14,039 bases of DNA. It comes from JAEUKQ01 sp044227605 (GTDB lineage: Bacteria; Pseudomonadota; Alphaproteobacteria; JAEUKQ01). A program made the translations under genes and the position numbers. Every line of letters starts with the position of its first letter. Position 1 is the stretch's first letter. The stretch is taken from NCBI GenBank assembly GCA_044227605.1, contig JBGAWJ010000030.1:1-14039 (forward strand), given 5' to 3'. The notes beneath the pieces were generated by a model. It did not search any database and was not told the origin of the DNA. It saw only the letters and a list, made by a program, of their open reading frames with translations. Of the stretch, positions 1-7,180 are shown piece after piece.

Positions 1-548
1 AGGGGGTTTAATTTTTTATTTACTAGAGTTTCATTAAGCCAACCAACCAATTCTGCCATTAAGCGAGGTGTATCAAAAGGTGTTGCAGTTTCGAAAACCA
101 CCCCCATATGTTGACCATTTTCATCAAGAGCAACAACATTATTTGGTGTTTTTTTATAATTACCCCGATGCCAACTGTCTTTTTCGCTATAACGTAAAAG
201 ATCGCGATGAAGTTGTTTAACATAGTTTTCTGTGATTTTTATATCTTCCCAGACCTGAAAGATGGTTTCCATTACCCCCGCATAACCAGCCACCTCTTGT
301 TCATCCCGTGAGGCAAAGTATTTTATCTCTATTTTACCTAATAAACGTCCTACCTCACGATCAGATAACTGACTGCCTTCAATACGGGTTGAAGAACCAA
401 TGCTTTCAATCGTGGCCACGTGCCGTAAAGCACTTAAGCGCTCTGGTGCTAAAGTGCCAAGAGCGCGCCAAGCCCCTTTAAATTCATCGATTTCAGAAAT
501 AAGTCCTAATAATTCGGGGGTAATTTGGATTGTATCGGTTTTCAGCAT
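1..548 (-). CDS. Fic-family protein, N-terminal part (runs off the left edge)
   Basis: The minus strand is open from an ATG at 548 to the window edge (182 codons, no stop). An inhibitory-helix motif of the class II Fic type, SxxxEG, lies at residues 53-58 (S-T-R-I-E-G), inside an 'ATIESIGSSTRIEGSQLSD' context typical of Fic N-terminal domains. Further on, 'LHRDLL' and 'RGNYKKTPNNVVA' (about residues 121-145) match the start of the Fic core. The catalytic HPFx(D/E)GNGR loop would lie outside the window, so activity cannot be judged. Fic proteins usually transfer AMP from ATP to target proteins, and in class II the N-terminal helix holds the enzyme inactive; this is family knowledge. The start is supported by GGAG five bases upstream. 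The gene lies downstream of ccmF on the same strand but is separated by a likely terminator, so it is probably its own unit. Family call is fairly sure; target unknown. Confidence 0.85.
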   Translation of the reverse strand, partial: MLKTDTIQITPELLGLISEIDEFKGAWRALGTLAPERLSALRHVATIESIGSSTRIEGSQLSDREVGRLLGKIEIKYFASRDEQEVAGYAGVMETIFQVWEDIKITENYVKQLHRDLLRYSEKDSWHRGNYKKTPNNVVALDENGQHMGVVFETATPFDTPRLMAELVGWLNETLVNKKLNP

Positions 549-570
549 ATTAGCTCCATTGACCCAAATA

Positions 571-590
571 TACACCCATATACACCCATA
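571..590. repeat. Two exact tandem copies of TACACCCATA upstream of the Fic gene
   Basis: TACACCCATA occurs twice back to back, and the flanking bases (ACCCAAATA at 562-570) resemble a third, degenerate copy. The 10-bp spacing places the copies on one face of the helix. They lie 23-42 bases before the Fic start codon, where a repressor site would be expected. The operator role is an inference; the repeat itself is seen directly. Confidence 0.5.
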
Positions 591-598
591 AATCTAGT

Positions 599-632
599 AA
601 AAAAATATCCCCTATAGCTCAACAAAAGGAAT
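599..632 (-). terminator. Likely intrinsic terminator of the ccmDEF unit
   Basis: Read on the minus strand, ATTCCTT (632-626) can pair with AGGGGAT (613-607), with two G-U pairs and a 12-base loop, and is followed by seven consecutive T (605-599). The stem is modest but the T tract and position (just after the last tiny ORF and before the Fic gene) fit a terminator. Confidence 0.45.
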
Positions 633-637
633 CTAAA

Positions 638-712
638 TTAGGCGATTATATCTTGAAATAGTTTGTCAGCTTTTTTATCAACTTCGTATCTTCGGTTATT
701 TCTTGAGGCCAT
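638..712 (-). CDS. Tiny ORF after ccmF, second of two (doubtful)
   Basis: An ATG at 712 opens 24 codons (begins MASRNNRRYEVD, ends FQDIIA) in the +1 frame relative to the previous tiny ORF and overlaps its end. The stop at 640-638 lies six bases before the likely terminator stem. The peptide is hydrophilic and Lys/Arg-rich. No Shine-Dalgarno is evident. A third reading frame here is also open (ending LTNYFKI), so the coding frame, if any, is uncertain. It may be a remnant rather than a gene. Not recognised. Confidence 0.2.
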   Translation of the reverse strand: MASRNNRRYEVDKKADKLFQDIIA

Positions 713-794
713 TCTGCCTTATTTTTTCCTTAATATTTTCATATCGAAGTTTCTCAGAAGATGGTGTAGGAAAGGAAGGATTTATATTGTTCAT
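696..794 (-). CDS. Tiny ORF coupled to the ccmF stop by ATGA
   Basis: The ATG (794-792) overlaps the TGA of ccmF (793-791) as ATGA, the classic arrangement for translational coupling. It encodes 32 residues beginning MNNINPSFPTPSSEK and ending IRQNGLKK, charged and without a membrane segment. In many relatives ccmF is followed by ccmG (DsbE) and ccmH; this peptide resembles neither, lacking a signal anchor and a CxxC. It could be a short real peptide or the residue of a gene lost after ccmF. Not recognised. Confidence 0.3.
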   Translation of the reverse strand: MNNINPSFPTPSSEKLRYENIKEKIRQNGLKK

Positions 795-2752
795 GATAGC
801 TGGGTAGGGTGGTTGAAAAAACGCCTTTTTTTTCGGATAGCGGCAATCAAACCAATAATTCCCCCGCTGATCATTAATCCAATCCCCCCCCACACAGTTT
901 CGATTAACGGATTGATATAAATCCATATCCGCGCTTTTCCTTGCGGATAATTTTCTTGGGCAATCGCTGCATATAAATCATGCCAGCCGCGCGACAAAAT
1001 GGCCGCTTCCGAAGTCACCATTTCTTTAACCGGAAAATATCTTTTTTCGGGGTAAAGTGAGGCGATTGTGCGACCGTTTTCTAATATATCCAACTGGATT
1101 CGTTCGCCGCGAAAATTTGTGCCTTGAAATAAGCGGGTTTCTTGTAAAATGATGTGGTACGGGCCTATTGCCATTTGTTCGCCGCGTGCCAGCACCTGCA
1201 CCACTTCCATTTTCCAGGCCATGTTCCCCGCAATACTAGCCGCCAATATCCCTAACCCCAGATGTCCCAATAACATAGCATAATCTGATAAAGGGATATG
1301 ACGGAAACGAGATAGGAAAAAACCAGGGTTACTTCCGCGCAGCCGCTTGATAAACCAAGATAAGGTTGAGGTGATAACCCAAATCCCGCATCCTAAGCTG
1401 ATGATGTTCACCCAATTGCCGCCCAGCCACCAAAAAATCAGCATGATCGTGGGTATCGTGAGCAATAAAGCAACGAATAGCCGTTTTAACACAGGCAGCC
1501 AATTGCCACCTTTCCAAGGTAAGAAAGGGGCAAAGCCCATCAAAATTAATAACAGTAAGAATATAGGCACAAAAGTTTGGTTATAATAAGGTGGGCCGAC
1601 GGCTAAGCTGCGCGCCCCAATCGCTTCCAAAATAACCGGATATAAGGTGCCGATTAAGACCGTGGCCATTGCCGTCAATAATAACAAGTTATTCAGCAAA
1701 ATCCCCGCTTCCCGACTGGCCTTGCGAAAATGGATAGATCCTTCAAAAACCATCCCACGGCGCGCATATAACCACAAGGCGCTGCCAATGGTTAGGAATA
1801 ATATGGCCAAAATGAAAATGCCTCGGCTAGGGTCGGTTGCAAAACTATGGACGGAAATGACCAAGCCTGAGCGCACCAAAAACGTTCCGAGCAGACATAA
1901 GGAAAAACAAATAATTGCCAGCAATATCGTCCAGCTTTTAAAACCATCGCGTTTTTCTAAAACATGCAGGGAATGCAATAAAGCAGTTCCGGCAAGCCAG
2001 GGCAAGAGGGAGGCATTTTCAACAGCATCCCAAAACCACCAGCCGCCCCATCCCAATTCGTAATACGCCCAATGGCTGCCAGCGCCAATCCCCAAGGTTA
2101 AGAAAATCCAGGAAATAAGAACCCAGGGCATTAGCCAACCAGCCCATTCTTGGTCAATTTTCCGCCGCAGCATGCCAGCAATAGCAAAAGAAAACGCCAC
2201 TGAAAAACCCACATATCCCATGTAAAGGGTAGGGGGGTGCAGTGCTAAAGCCGCATCTTGCAGCAGGGGATTAAGCTCCGCCCCCTGTAAGGGTGCTGGC
2301 CATAGGCGTTCAAAAGGGTTCGAAGAAAAAAGGATAAAGGCCAGAAAAAGCGTTGCCATCAATCCTTGGCAACTCAATACGGTAATACGGAAACCAAGGG
2401 GGAGTCTGACCATTTTCCAAGACAGGCAAAAACTGAAAAAAGAAAACAACACCACCCATAACATCATGGAACCTTCATGATTACCCCAAGCGCCGCTAAT
2501 GCGGAAAAACAGGGGTTGTTTTGAGGAAGAATTATCCGCCACATTGAGCACCGAGAAATCAGAAGTGGCATGGACATAGATCAAACATAGGAAAGAAAAA
2601 AGTAAAAATAGAAACTGTAATTTAGTGACAACAGGAATAATGCTATAGGCAAAAGAACGCCATGCTGCTGGCTTGCCCCACATTCCCGATGCTTGGATCA
2701 GGCTTAGGCAGAAAGCTAGGATCAGAAGGAAAAGGCCAATTTCTGCCACCAT
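791..2752 (-). CDS. ccmF: Cytochrome c heme lyase subunit CcmF
   Basis: A 653-residue polytopic membrane protein, normal length for CcmF. The tryptophan-rich WWD heme-handling motif is present as WGGWWFWDAVEN at about residues 235-246. Histidines in the places of the four conserved CcmF histidines are visible: H172 (LHPPT), H260 (ALLHSLH), H302 (SVHSFA) and H497 (LLGHLG). A large periplasmic segment lies between the last two membrane helices (about 515-610), and the C-terminal helix ends in a basic tail. In system I, CcmF takes heme from holo-CcmE and, with CcmH, attaches it to apocytochrome c CxxCH sites at the outer face of the inner membrane. The ATG starts two bases after the ccmE stop, so the genes are co-transcribed and probably coupled. 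Confidence 0.97.
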   Translation of the reverse strand: MVAEIGLFLLILAFCLSLIQASGMWGKPAAWRSFAYSIIPVVTKLQFLFLLFSFLCLIYVHATSDFSVLNVADNSSSKQPLFFRISGAWGNHEGSMMLWVVLFSFFSFCLSWKMVRLPLGFRITVLSCQGLMATLFLAFILFSSNPFERLWPAPLQGAELNPLLQDAALALHPPTLYMGYVGFSVAFSFAIAGMLRRKIDQEWAGWLMPWVLISWIFLTLGIGAGSHWAYYELGWGGWWFWDAVENASLLPWLAGTALLHSLHVLEKRDGFKSWTILLAIICFSLCLLGTFLVRSGLVISVHSFATDPSRGIFILAILFLTIGSALWLYARRGMVFEGSIHFRKASREAGILLNNLLLLTAMATVLIGTLYPVILEAIGARSLAVGPPYYNQTFVPIFLLLLILMGFAPFLPWKGGNWLPVLKRLFVALLLTIPTIMLIFWWLGGNWVNIISLGCGIWVITSTLSWFIKRLRGSNPGFFLSRFRHIPLSDYAMLLGHLGLGILAASIAGNMAWKMEVVQVLARGEQMAIGPYHIILQETRLFQGTNFRGERIQLDILENGRTIASLYPEKRYFPVKEMVTSEAAILSRGWHDLYAAIAQENYPQGKARIWIYINPLIETVWGGIGLMISGGIIGLIAAIRKKRRFFNHPTQLS

Positions 2753-2754
2753 CT

Positions 2755-3213
2755 TTATTGTTCCCCATGAGGCAATTGGCTGTTTAAGTCCAGGGTTTTT
2801 TGAACGGAGCGGGGAACATAATTTTCATCATGTTTGGCAAGGATCAGGGTGGTTTCAACCGTGCCGTCTTGCCGCCATATTCCTTCAATTACCACCCCTT
2901 TCCCTTGTTTAAATAGGGCGGGCCAATCCCCGGTGTAGTTTTTGGTCAGCGCCACAATTTCAGCCTGAAGATCGGTAATGATAAAATAATCAATGCGGCC
3001 GTCCGGTGACAGGTGGAAACTGCCAGGTTTTACCAAGCCGCCAACCCGTAATTTTTGCCCATCGGCAAGGGGGGATTTGGGCTGTTGTAAATCACTGGGG
3101 GTATAAAAAAATGCTGAATTTTGGTTAATGACATAGATTAACAAAGCCGTGGCAGCAACGGCCAATCCTAAAATAATTAAACATAAATATAAACGGTATC
3201 TTTTAGGGTTCAT
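2755..3213 (-). CDS. ccmE: Heme chaperone CcmE
   Basis: 152 residues, the usual size. One N-terminal membrane anchor (about residues 8-29, LYLCLIILGLAVAATALLIY) is followed by a periplasmic beta-barrel domain with 'RVGGLVKPGSF' and 'GIWRQDGT'. The heme-binding motif HxxxY is present as H128-DEN-Y132, the common covalent histidine-heme type rather than the CxxxY variant. CcmE receives heme from the CcmABCD complex and passes it to CcmF. Its start codon overlaps the end of ccmD by 11 bases and a Shine-Dalgarno is weak, which suggests translational coupling. Confidence 0.97.
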   Translation of the reverse strand: MNPKRYRLYLCLIILGLAVAATALLIYVINQNSAFFYTPSDLQQPKSPLADGQKLRVGGLVKPGSFHLSPDGRIDYFIITDLQAEIVALTKNYTGDWPALFKQGKGVVIEGIWRQDGTVETTLILAKHDENYVPRSVQKTLDLNSQLPHGEQ

Positions 3214-3376
3214 GGGGACGATGTTCCAATGACGGGGTGGTGGTACGTTTTTGCTTGCGGATATTTTTCATCTGTTTTTGATGATATAAAAAACGCCAAA
3301 CAACCACGACCGTTGTCAGGAATAAAACGGTTATGGTAATTCCATAGGACAGCAAAATATATAGGCCGTGTTCCAT
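3203..3376 (-). CDS. ccmD: Heme exporter small subunit CcmD
   Basis: 57 residues: a short N-terminus (MEHGLYILLSYG), one membrane helix (about residues 10-30) and a basic cytoplasmic tail rich in Lys and Arg. This topology and its position directly before ccmE fit CcmD, which helps release holo-CcmE from the CcmABC transporter. I chose the ATG at 3376; a TTG at 3388 in the same frame would add four residues (MLNK) and has AGAAAG a few bases upstream, so the start is not fully settled. CcmD is poorly conserved, so the call leans on topology and context. Confidence 0.8.
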   Translation of the reverse strand: MEHGLYILLSYGITITVLFLTTVVVVWRFLYHQKQMKNIRKQKRTTTPSLEHRPHEP

Positions 3377-3490
3377 CTTATTAAGCAACCAGTTCTTTCT
3401 ATGTATCAGGAAGCCTCATTGGTCCTCAAGGGCTCCTATCTTAAAAATCATGGATAATGACAGGGTGATGAAGAATATCATATTCCTGTC

Positions 3491-3519
3491 TTGTGACGTG
3501 AAAGAATCCTTTCTATATT
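3491..3519 (+). promoter_or_regulatory. Candidate promoter of mutL
   Basis: TTGTGA (3491-3496) and TATATT (3514-3519) are separated by 17 bases. A TATAAT at 3520-3525 is a second -10 candidate but has no well-spaced -35. The mutL ribosome binding site AGGAA lies at 3588-3592, six bases before the ATG. Pattern match only. Confidence 0.4.
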
Positions 3520-3545
3520 TATAATGGCTATTTTGGATAAAACAA
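3518..3545 (-). promoter_or_regulatory. Candidate promoter of ccmDEF
   Basis: On the minus strand, TTGTTT (3545-3540) and TATAAA (3523-3518) are separated by 16 bases. It faces ccmD and leaves a leader of roughly 130-140 bases. It overlaps the candidate mutL promoter on the other strand. Pattern match only. Confidence 0.35.
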
Positions 3546-3598
3546 TCTTCTTTCCCGTAAAAGGGTTTATACCCCGTCATTTATTATAGGAATTTTAT

Positions 3599-5410
3599 AT
3601 GGCTATTCGCGTTCTTCCCGAACATATGATTAATGTGATCGCCGCTGGTGAAGTGATTGAACGGCCAGCGTCGGTGGTTAAAGAGCTTTTGGAAAATGCA
3701 ATTGATGCCGGAGCTTCGCAAATATCCATCATGCTTGAGAATGCGGGCAAAACCAAAATTGTTGTCAACGATAATGGCTGCGGTATTTCGCCTCAAGACC
3801 TGGCATTGGCAATTGAACGGCATGCCACCTCAAAATTACCCGGGGATGATTTAAGTGATGTCGCAACTTTAGGTTTTCGGGGCGAAGCTTTGCCATCCAT
3901 CGGGGCTATCGCCAAATTAACCATTGCGAGCCGTATGGCAGGTGCTGAAGCGGCCTGGCAAATCGAAGTGCATGGCGGTAAAAAATCTGCGGTGCATCCA
4001 GCCTCCTTAAATCCCGGCACGATGGTGGAGGTAGGGGATATATTTTTTGCAACCCCCGCCCGATTGAAATTTTTAAAATCAGATGCCACGGAATTGGCCC
4101 ATATTATTGATATCGTCAACCGGTTGGCGTTGATTACCCCCAAAATCGGGTTTACTGTCCAGCACCGGGAACGCACCCTCTTACGCTATGCCAAAATTCA
4201 GGACAATCTGTTGGGGACGGATTTATACCAACCCCGTGTCTTGCAAGTCATTGGGCAAGAATTTATCTCCAATAGCCTGACGGTTGAAGCGCAGCGCGAG
4301 GAACTGAAATTATGGGGTTTCATTGGATTGCCCACTTATCACCGCTCGAACAGCCAAGAACAATATTTCTTTGTGAACAACCGCCCTGTCCGTGACCGCC
4401 AACTTCAGGCCGCTATCCGCGTTGCGTACCAAGATGTTTTGCCCCATGACCGCTATCCGGCGACTATCTTATATTTGGAAATGCCGTCCGATCAATTGGA
4501 TGTGAATGTCCATCCCGCTAAAACAGAAGTGCGGTTTCGTCAAGCAGACCGCGTGCGCTCCTTGATCATCTCATCGCTTAGATCACGCCTTATGCAGAAT
4601 GATGTTAAAACCGCGAACACCATTGGCCAACAAGCCATTGATTATTTTAAGCCAAATGCGGCTGTGCAAAATCCGGGTTTGGCTTTTGCCGAGAAAGCGC
4701 CAGCCCAGCAATTCCCTTGGAATGCAAGCCGTGCTTCTTTTTCAACGCAAGATAATACGTTCTATCCCCCTCAGGACAATAGCCCTGCCTCCGCACCGGG
4801 GGCTTCTGCGCTTCGTTCCGTTGAACCCGAATATTTTCTGGGGCGGGCAGTTGCCCAAATCCACCGCACGTATATTGTGGCGCAGACCCAGGAAAAAGTG
4901 GTGATTGTCGATCAACATGCTGCCCATGAACGGCTGATTTATGAAAAAATGAAAAATGGGCTGGAAGCGGAAGGGGTGAAAAGGCAGGCTTTGTTGATCC
5001 CGGAAGTTGTCAATTTGCCTCAAGGAAGGGCTGCTATATTTATTGAAAAGGCAGAAGAATTATCCAAATTGGGGTTGACAATTGAGCCTTTTGGAGTGGA
5101 TGCGGTATTGGTGCGGGAAATTCCAGCCCTATTGGGGAGGGAAGATATTACCCAAACCATCCTTGATTTAGCAGAACAGATATTTGAAAATGGTGAAAGT
5201 TGGATTATCCAAAACCATTTAAATGAAATTTGCGGCACGTTGGCTTGCCATAGCAGCATTCGGGCTGGCCGCACGCTTAGTCTCCATGAAATGGATGCGC
5301 TGTTGCGCCAGATGGAGCAAACCCCCAATAGCAGCCAATGTAATCACGGGCGTCCGACTTATATTGAATTGAAACGCGAAGACATGGAAAAACTGTTTGG
5401 CAGGCGTTAG
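3599..5410 (+). CDS. mutL: DNA mismatch repair protein MutL (endonuclease type)
   Basis: 603 residues. The N-terminal GHKL ATPase carries the family motifs in order: E29..N33AIDAGA, D58NGCGI, G92FRGEAL, ATPARLKFL (151-159), VNNRPVRDR (259-267) and DVNVHPAKTEVRF (301-313). A low-complexity linker (about 345-410) joins it to the dimerisation domain, which holds the metal-dependent nicking motif D438QHAxxE444xxxxE449, then ACHSSIR (549-555) and C581NHGRP. These mark a MutL with intrinsic endonuclease activity, as expected where MutH is absent. MutL couples MutS mismatch recognition to strand incision and excision. It is monocistronic here, between divergent ccmDEF and a convergent phosphatidyltransferase gene. 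Confidence 0.98.
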   Translation: MAIRVLPEHMINVIAAGEVIERPASVVKELLENAIDAGASQISIMLENAGKTKIVVNDNGCGISPQDLALAIERHATSKLPGDDLSDVATLGFRGEALPSIGAIAKLTIASRMAGAEAAWQIEVHGGKKSAVHPASLNPGTMVEVGDIFFATPARLKFLKSDATELAHIIDIVNRLALITPKIGFTVQHRERTLLRYAKIQDNLLGTDLYQPRVLQVIGQEFISNSLTVEAQREELKLWGFIGLPTYHRSNSQEQYFFVNNRPVRDRQLQAAIRVAYQDVLPHDRYPATILYLEMPSDQLDVNVHPAKTEVRFRQADRVRSLIISSLRSRLMQNDVKTANTIGQQAIDYFKPNAAVQNPGLAFAEKAPAQQFPWNASRASFSTQDNTFYPPQDNSPASAPGASALRSVEPEYFLGRAVAQIHRTYIVAQTQEKVVIVDQHAAHERLIYEKMKNGLEAEGVKRQALLIPEVVNLPQGRAAIFIEKAEELSKLGLTIEPFGVDAVLVREIPALLGREDITQTILDLAEQIFENGESWIIQNHLNEICGTLACHSSIRAGRTLSLHEMDALLRQMEQTPNSSQCNHGRPTYIELKREDMEKLFGRR

Positions 5411-5445
5411 GCGCTGCTATGGTCTATCAAACCATCCTAGGCCTT

Positions 5446-6066
5446 TCACCGCTTAAATCTTCTTCTAGCTTTTAATAGGGCCTGTGATAAATGCCAATAC
5501 ATGGCAATGATGAGTAAAATACCGGTGATACCCAGTACAATATTCGTCCATAAGCCAGGTGCCACCCCCCAGCCGATGAGCAGCGATAAAATGAAGAAAA
5601 TGGCTGCACGGTCGCTTTTCCCCATCGGCCCGTCATAAGGTTTGGCCACCCTGGCAATATGGGCCATGATGGTGGATAATTCCGCAATAACAATTAAAAT
5701 GACCAAAACCACCATGAGCCAGGCATGAATCCCAGGAATAAGTGCAAAAGGCAAATACAACATCACATCGGAAAAAACATCGCCCAATTCGGTCAAGGTT
5801 GCCCCCAGCCTTGTTTGATGCTTATATTCCCTTGTTAGCATGCCGTCGGTTGCATTTAACATGGTTCGAAGCAATAAGACGACGGGGATGGCCAATAAAA
5901 AATAAGGGGAAAAGGATCCGAGTAACACGGCCCCGCCACCGGTGGCACATAAGATAAAATTAACCCACATCACCTGGTTGGGGGTGGCGCCCGCTGAAGC
6001 AAGGCGCTGAACGAAGGGTTTTAATTGCCGTTTAAGGCGGGGTTTGATGCTTGGGAAAAGTGGCAT
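5446..6066 (-). CDS. CDP-alcohol phosphatidyltransferase, YnbA-like
   Basis: 206 residues with about five or six hydrophobic helices. The CDP-alcohol phosphatidyltransferase signature lies at residues 74-100: D74-G-x2-T-R79, then G88, then E93-L-G-D96 and D100. The block following it (LYLPF, and 'GPMGKSDRA' at 146-154) matches, from memory, the E. coli YnbA branch rather than PgsA or PssA. Such membrane enzymes swap CMP on a CDP-linked lipid for an alcohol; the substrate of this branch is not established. The usual Ala of the signature is Thr here, and the third-Asp position is T92 (Asn in YnbA as I recall it), so it is a divergent member. No CDP-diglyceride synthase gene is next to it. It converges with mutL, with 35 bases between the stops. 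Confidence 0.85.
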   Translation of the reverse strand: MPLFPSIKPRLKRQLKPFVQRLASAGATPNQVMWVNFILCATGGGAVLLGSFSPYFLLAIPVVLLLRTMLNATDGMLTREYKHQTRLGATLTELGDVFSDVMLYLPFALIPGIHAWLMVVLVILIVIAELSTIMAHIARVAKPYDGPMGKSDRAAIFFILSLLIGWGVAPGLWTNIVLGITGILLIIAMYWHLSQALLKARRRFKR

Positions 6067-6206
6067 TATAAATACTGTCCGGCGTTGATTGGCTTCTGAT
6101 CAAGAGGTTATAGAGGCCTGTTGTAAAAACATTCTAAAAGAATTTATTGTACAGCGGCATAATATTTCGGTACTCGTAAAACGTTTGTAATAGTAAAGGA
6201 AAGATA

Positions 6207-6233
6207 ATGCCAACGAATTTATTGCATTATTAA
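6207..6233 (+). CDS. Possible leader peptide ORF upstream of accD
   Basis: ATG to TAA, eight residues (MPTNLLHY), preceded by AAGGA (6196-6200) six bases upstream, the best-placed ribosome binding site in this leader. It ends eight bases before a perfect stem-loop. A short translated ORF before a stem-loop is a typical attenuator layout, but no regulatory amino-acid codon run is present. It could also be chance. Confidence 0.35.
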   Translation: MPTNLLHY

Positions 6234-6241
6234 TTTACCAA

Positions 6242-6263
6242 CTGTTGCGATTGTTTGCAACAG
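6242..6263 (+). promoter_or_regulatory. Stem-loop in the accD leader
   Basis: CTGTTGC (6242-6248) pairs perfectly with GCAACAG (6257-6263) across an eight-base loop. No T tract follows, so it is not a simple terminator. It could act as an RNA structure controlling accD or as a dyad protein-binding site. Confidence 0.4.
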
Positions 6264-6313
6264 GCGCTAAAGTAAAGAGAAACGATATTGTTTTTGTGTT
6301 GGGAGATGATCGC

Positions 6314-7180
6314 ATGAGCTGGCTGACAAATTTTGTACGCCCTAAAATTCAATCCTTAAGGAAAACCGAAACACCGGATAATCTTTGGGAAAAATGTCCC
6401 GGTTGTAAACAAATGATTTTCCACAGGGATTTACATGCAAATCTATTTGTGTGCCCAACTTGTCAGCACCATTTGCGCCTGAGCTATAAAACACGTCTGG
6501 AAAAATTATTTGATCACGGCAAATATACCAGAAGGGAATTGCCTAAGTTTGAAATTGATCCCTTGAAATTCCGTGATCAGAAAAAATATGTGGACCGGTT
6601 AAAGGAATACCAAAATAAAAGTGGTGAAAACGATGCCTTGGTGGTTGCGGAAGGTGAAGTCCAAGGCCATCCGTTGGTGGTGGCTATTTTTAACTTTGCT
6701 TTTATGGGCGGTTCGATGGGAATAGCGGTGGGTGAGGGATTGTTGGCCGCTGCAGAAGCTGCTATCGCTAGTAAAGCTGCTTTATTGGCCATTCCCGCTT
6801 CCGGGGGGGCGCGCATGCAAGAAGGCATATTATCCCTTATGCAAATGCCCCGCTCAACCATTGCGGTGGAGCGTGTTAAAAAAGCCGGGTTGCCTTATTT
6901 AGTCTTACTGACGGATCCAACCACTGGCGGGGTTAGCGCTTCTTTTGCTATGCTGGGTGACATTACATTGGCTGAACCGGGTGCTATTATCGGTTTTGCT
7001 GGCGCACGGGTGATTGAAGAAACTATCCGTGAGAAGTTGCCGGAAGGATTTCAGCGGGCTGAATATTTACAAGAGCATGGGATGGTTGATTTGGTCGTGC
7101 ATCGCCAAGATATTCCCGCTACCTTGGCAGCCATTTTGCAACATTTAAATCCGCGAGCTAAGAAATTAGCAAGAGGATAG
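6314..7180 (+). CDS. accD: Acetyl-CoA carboxylase carboxyltransferase subunit beta
   Basis: 288 residues from the ATG at 6314, which follows GGGAG (6301-6305) and gives the typical start MSWLTNFVRPKI. An in-frame TTG at 6245 would add 23 unrelated residues and is rejected. The N-terminal four-cysteine zinc ribbon is C28-PG-C31 and C47-PT-C50. The crotonase-like carboxyltransferase core contains SGGARMQEGILSLMQM, GGVSASFAMLGD and 'EPGAIIGFAGARVIEET', followed by the conserved 'EGFQRAEYLQEHGMVD'. With AccA it moves the carboxyl group from biotin on AccB to acetyl-CoA to make malonyl-CoA, the first step of fatty acid synthesis. folC follows 66 bases downstream on the same strand, an adjacency common in alphaproteobacteria. 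Confidence 0.98.
   Translation: MSWLTNFVRPKIQSLRKTETPDNLWEKCPGCKQMIFHRDLHANLFVCPTCQHHLRLSYKTRLEKLFDHGKYTRRELPKFEIDPLKFRDQKKYVDRLKEYQNKSGENDALVVAEGEVQGHPLVVAIFNFAFMGGSMGIAVGEGLLAAAEAAIASKAALLAIPASGGARMQEGILSLMQMPRSTIAVERVKKAGLPYLVLLTDPTTGGVSASFAMLGDITLAEPGAIIGFAGARVIEETIREKLPEGFQRAEYLQEHGMVDLVVHRQDIPATLAAILQHLNPRAKKLARG

Larger units (their letters stand above)
6067..6313 (+). promoter_or_regulatory. accD leader and divergent intergenic region
   Basis: This 247-base stretch lies between the divergent starts of the phosphatidyltransferase gene and accD. It holds the mini-ORF at 6207-6233 and the stem-loop at 6242-6263 (entered separately), plus a small inverted repeat ATTCT-AAA-AGAAT at 6131-6143. 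I found no well-formed sigma-70 promoter; the best -35-like hexamer is TTGTAA at 6121. A promoter must lie here because both neighbours are divergent. Confidence 0.5.

Noticed and set aside
884..891. Run of eight C within ccmF, considered as a phase-variable tract
   Set aside because: It encodes conserved-looking Gly residues in a C-terminal membrane helix and the frame is intact; similar short runs occur throughout this sequence.
696..926. A 76-codon minus ORF starting inside ccmF
   Set aside because: Most of it is an alternative frame of ccmF; only the part from the ATG at 794, which overlaps the ccmF stop, is worth considering.
1647..2063. A 138-codon plus ORF inside ccmF
   Set aside because: It is antisense to the conserved WWD region of ccmF and has no recognisable features.
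5411..5445. Possible shared terminator between mutL and the convergent phosphatidyltransferase gene
   Set aside because: Only ATGGT/ACCAT (five pairs) is available and there is no T run on either side.
6245..6313. TTG start extending AccD by 23 residues
   Set aside because: The extension is unlike AccD N-termini and overlaps the leader stem-loop; the ATG at 6314 has GGGAG at a proper distance and gives the usual MSWLTNFVRPKI start.
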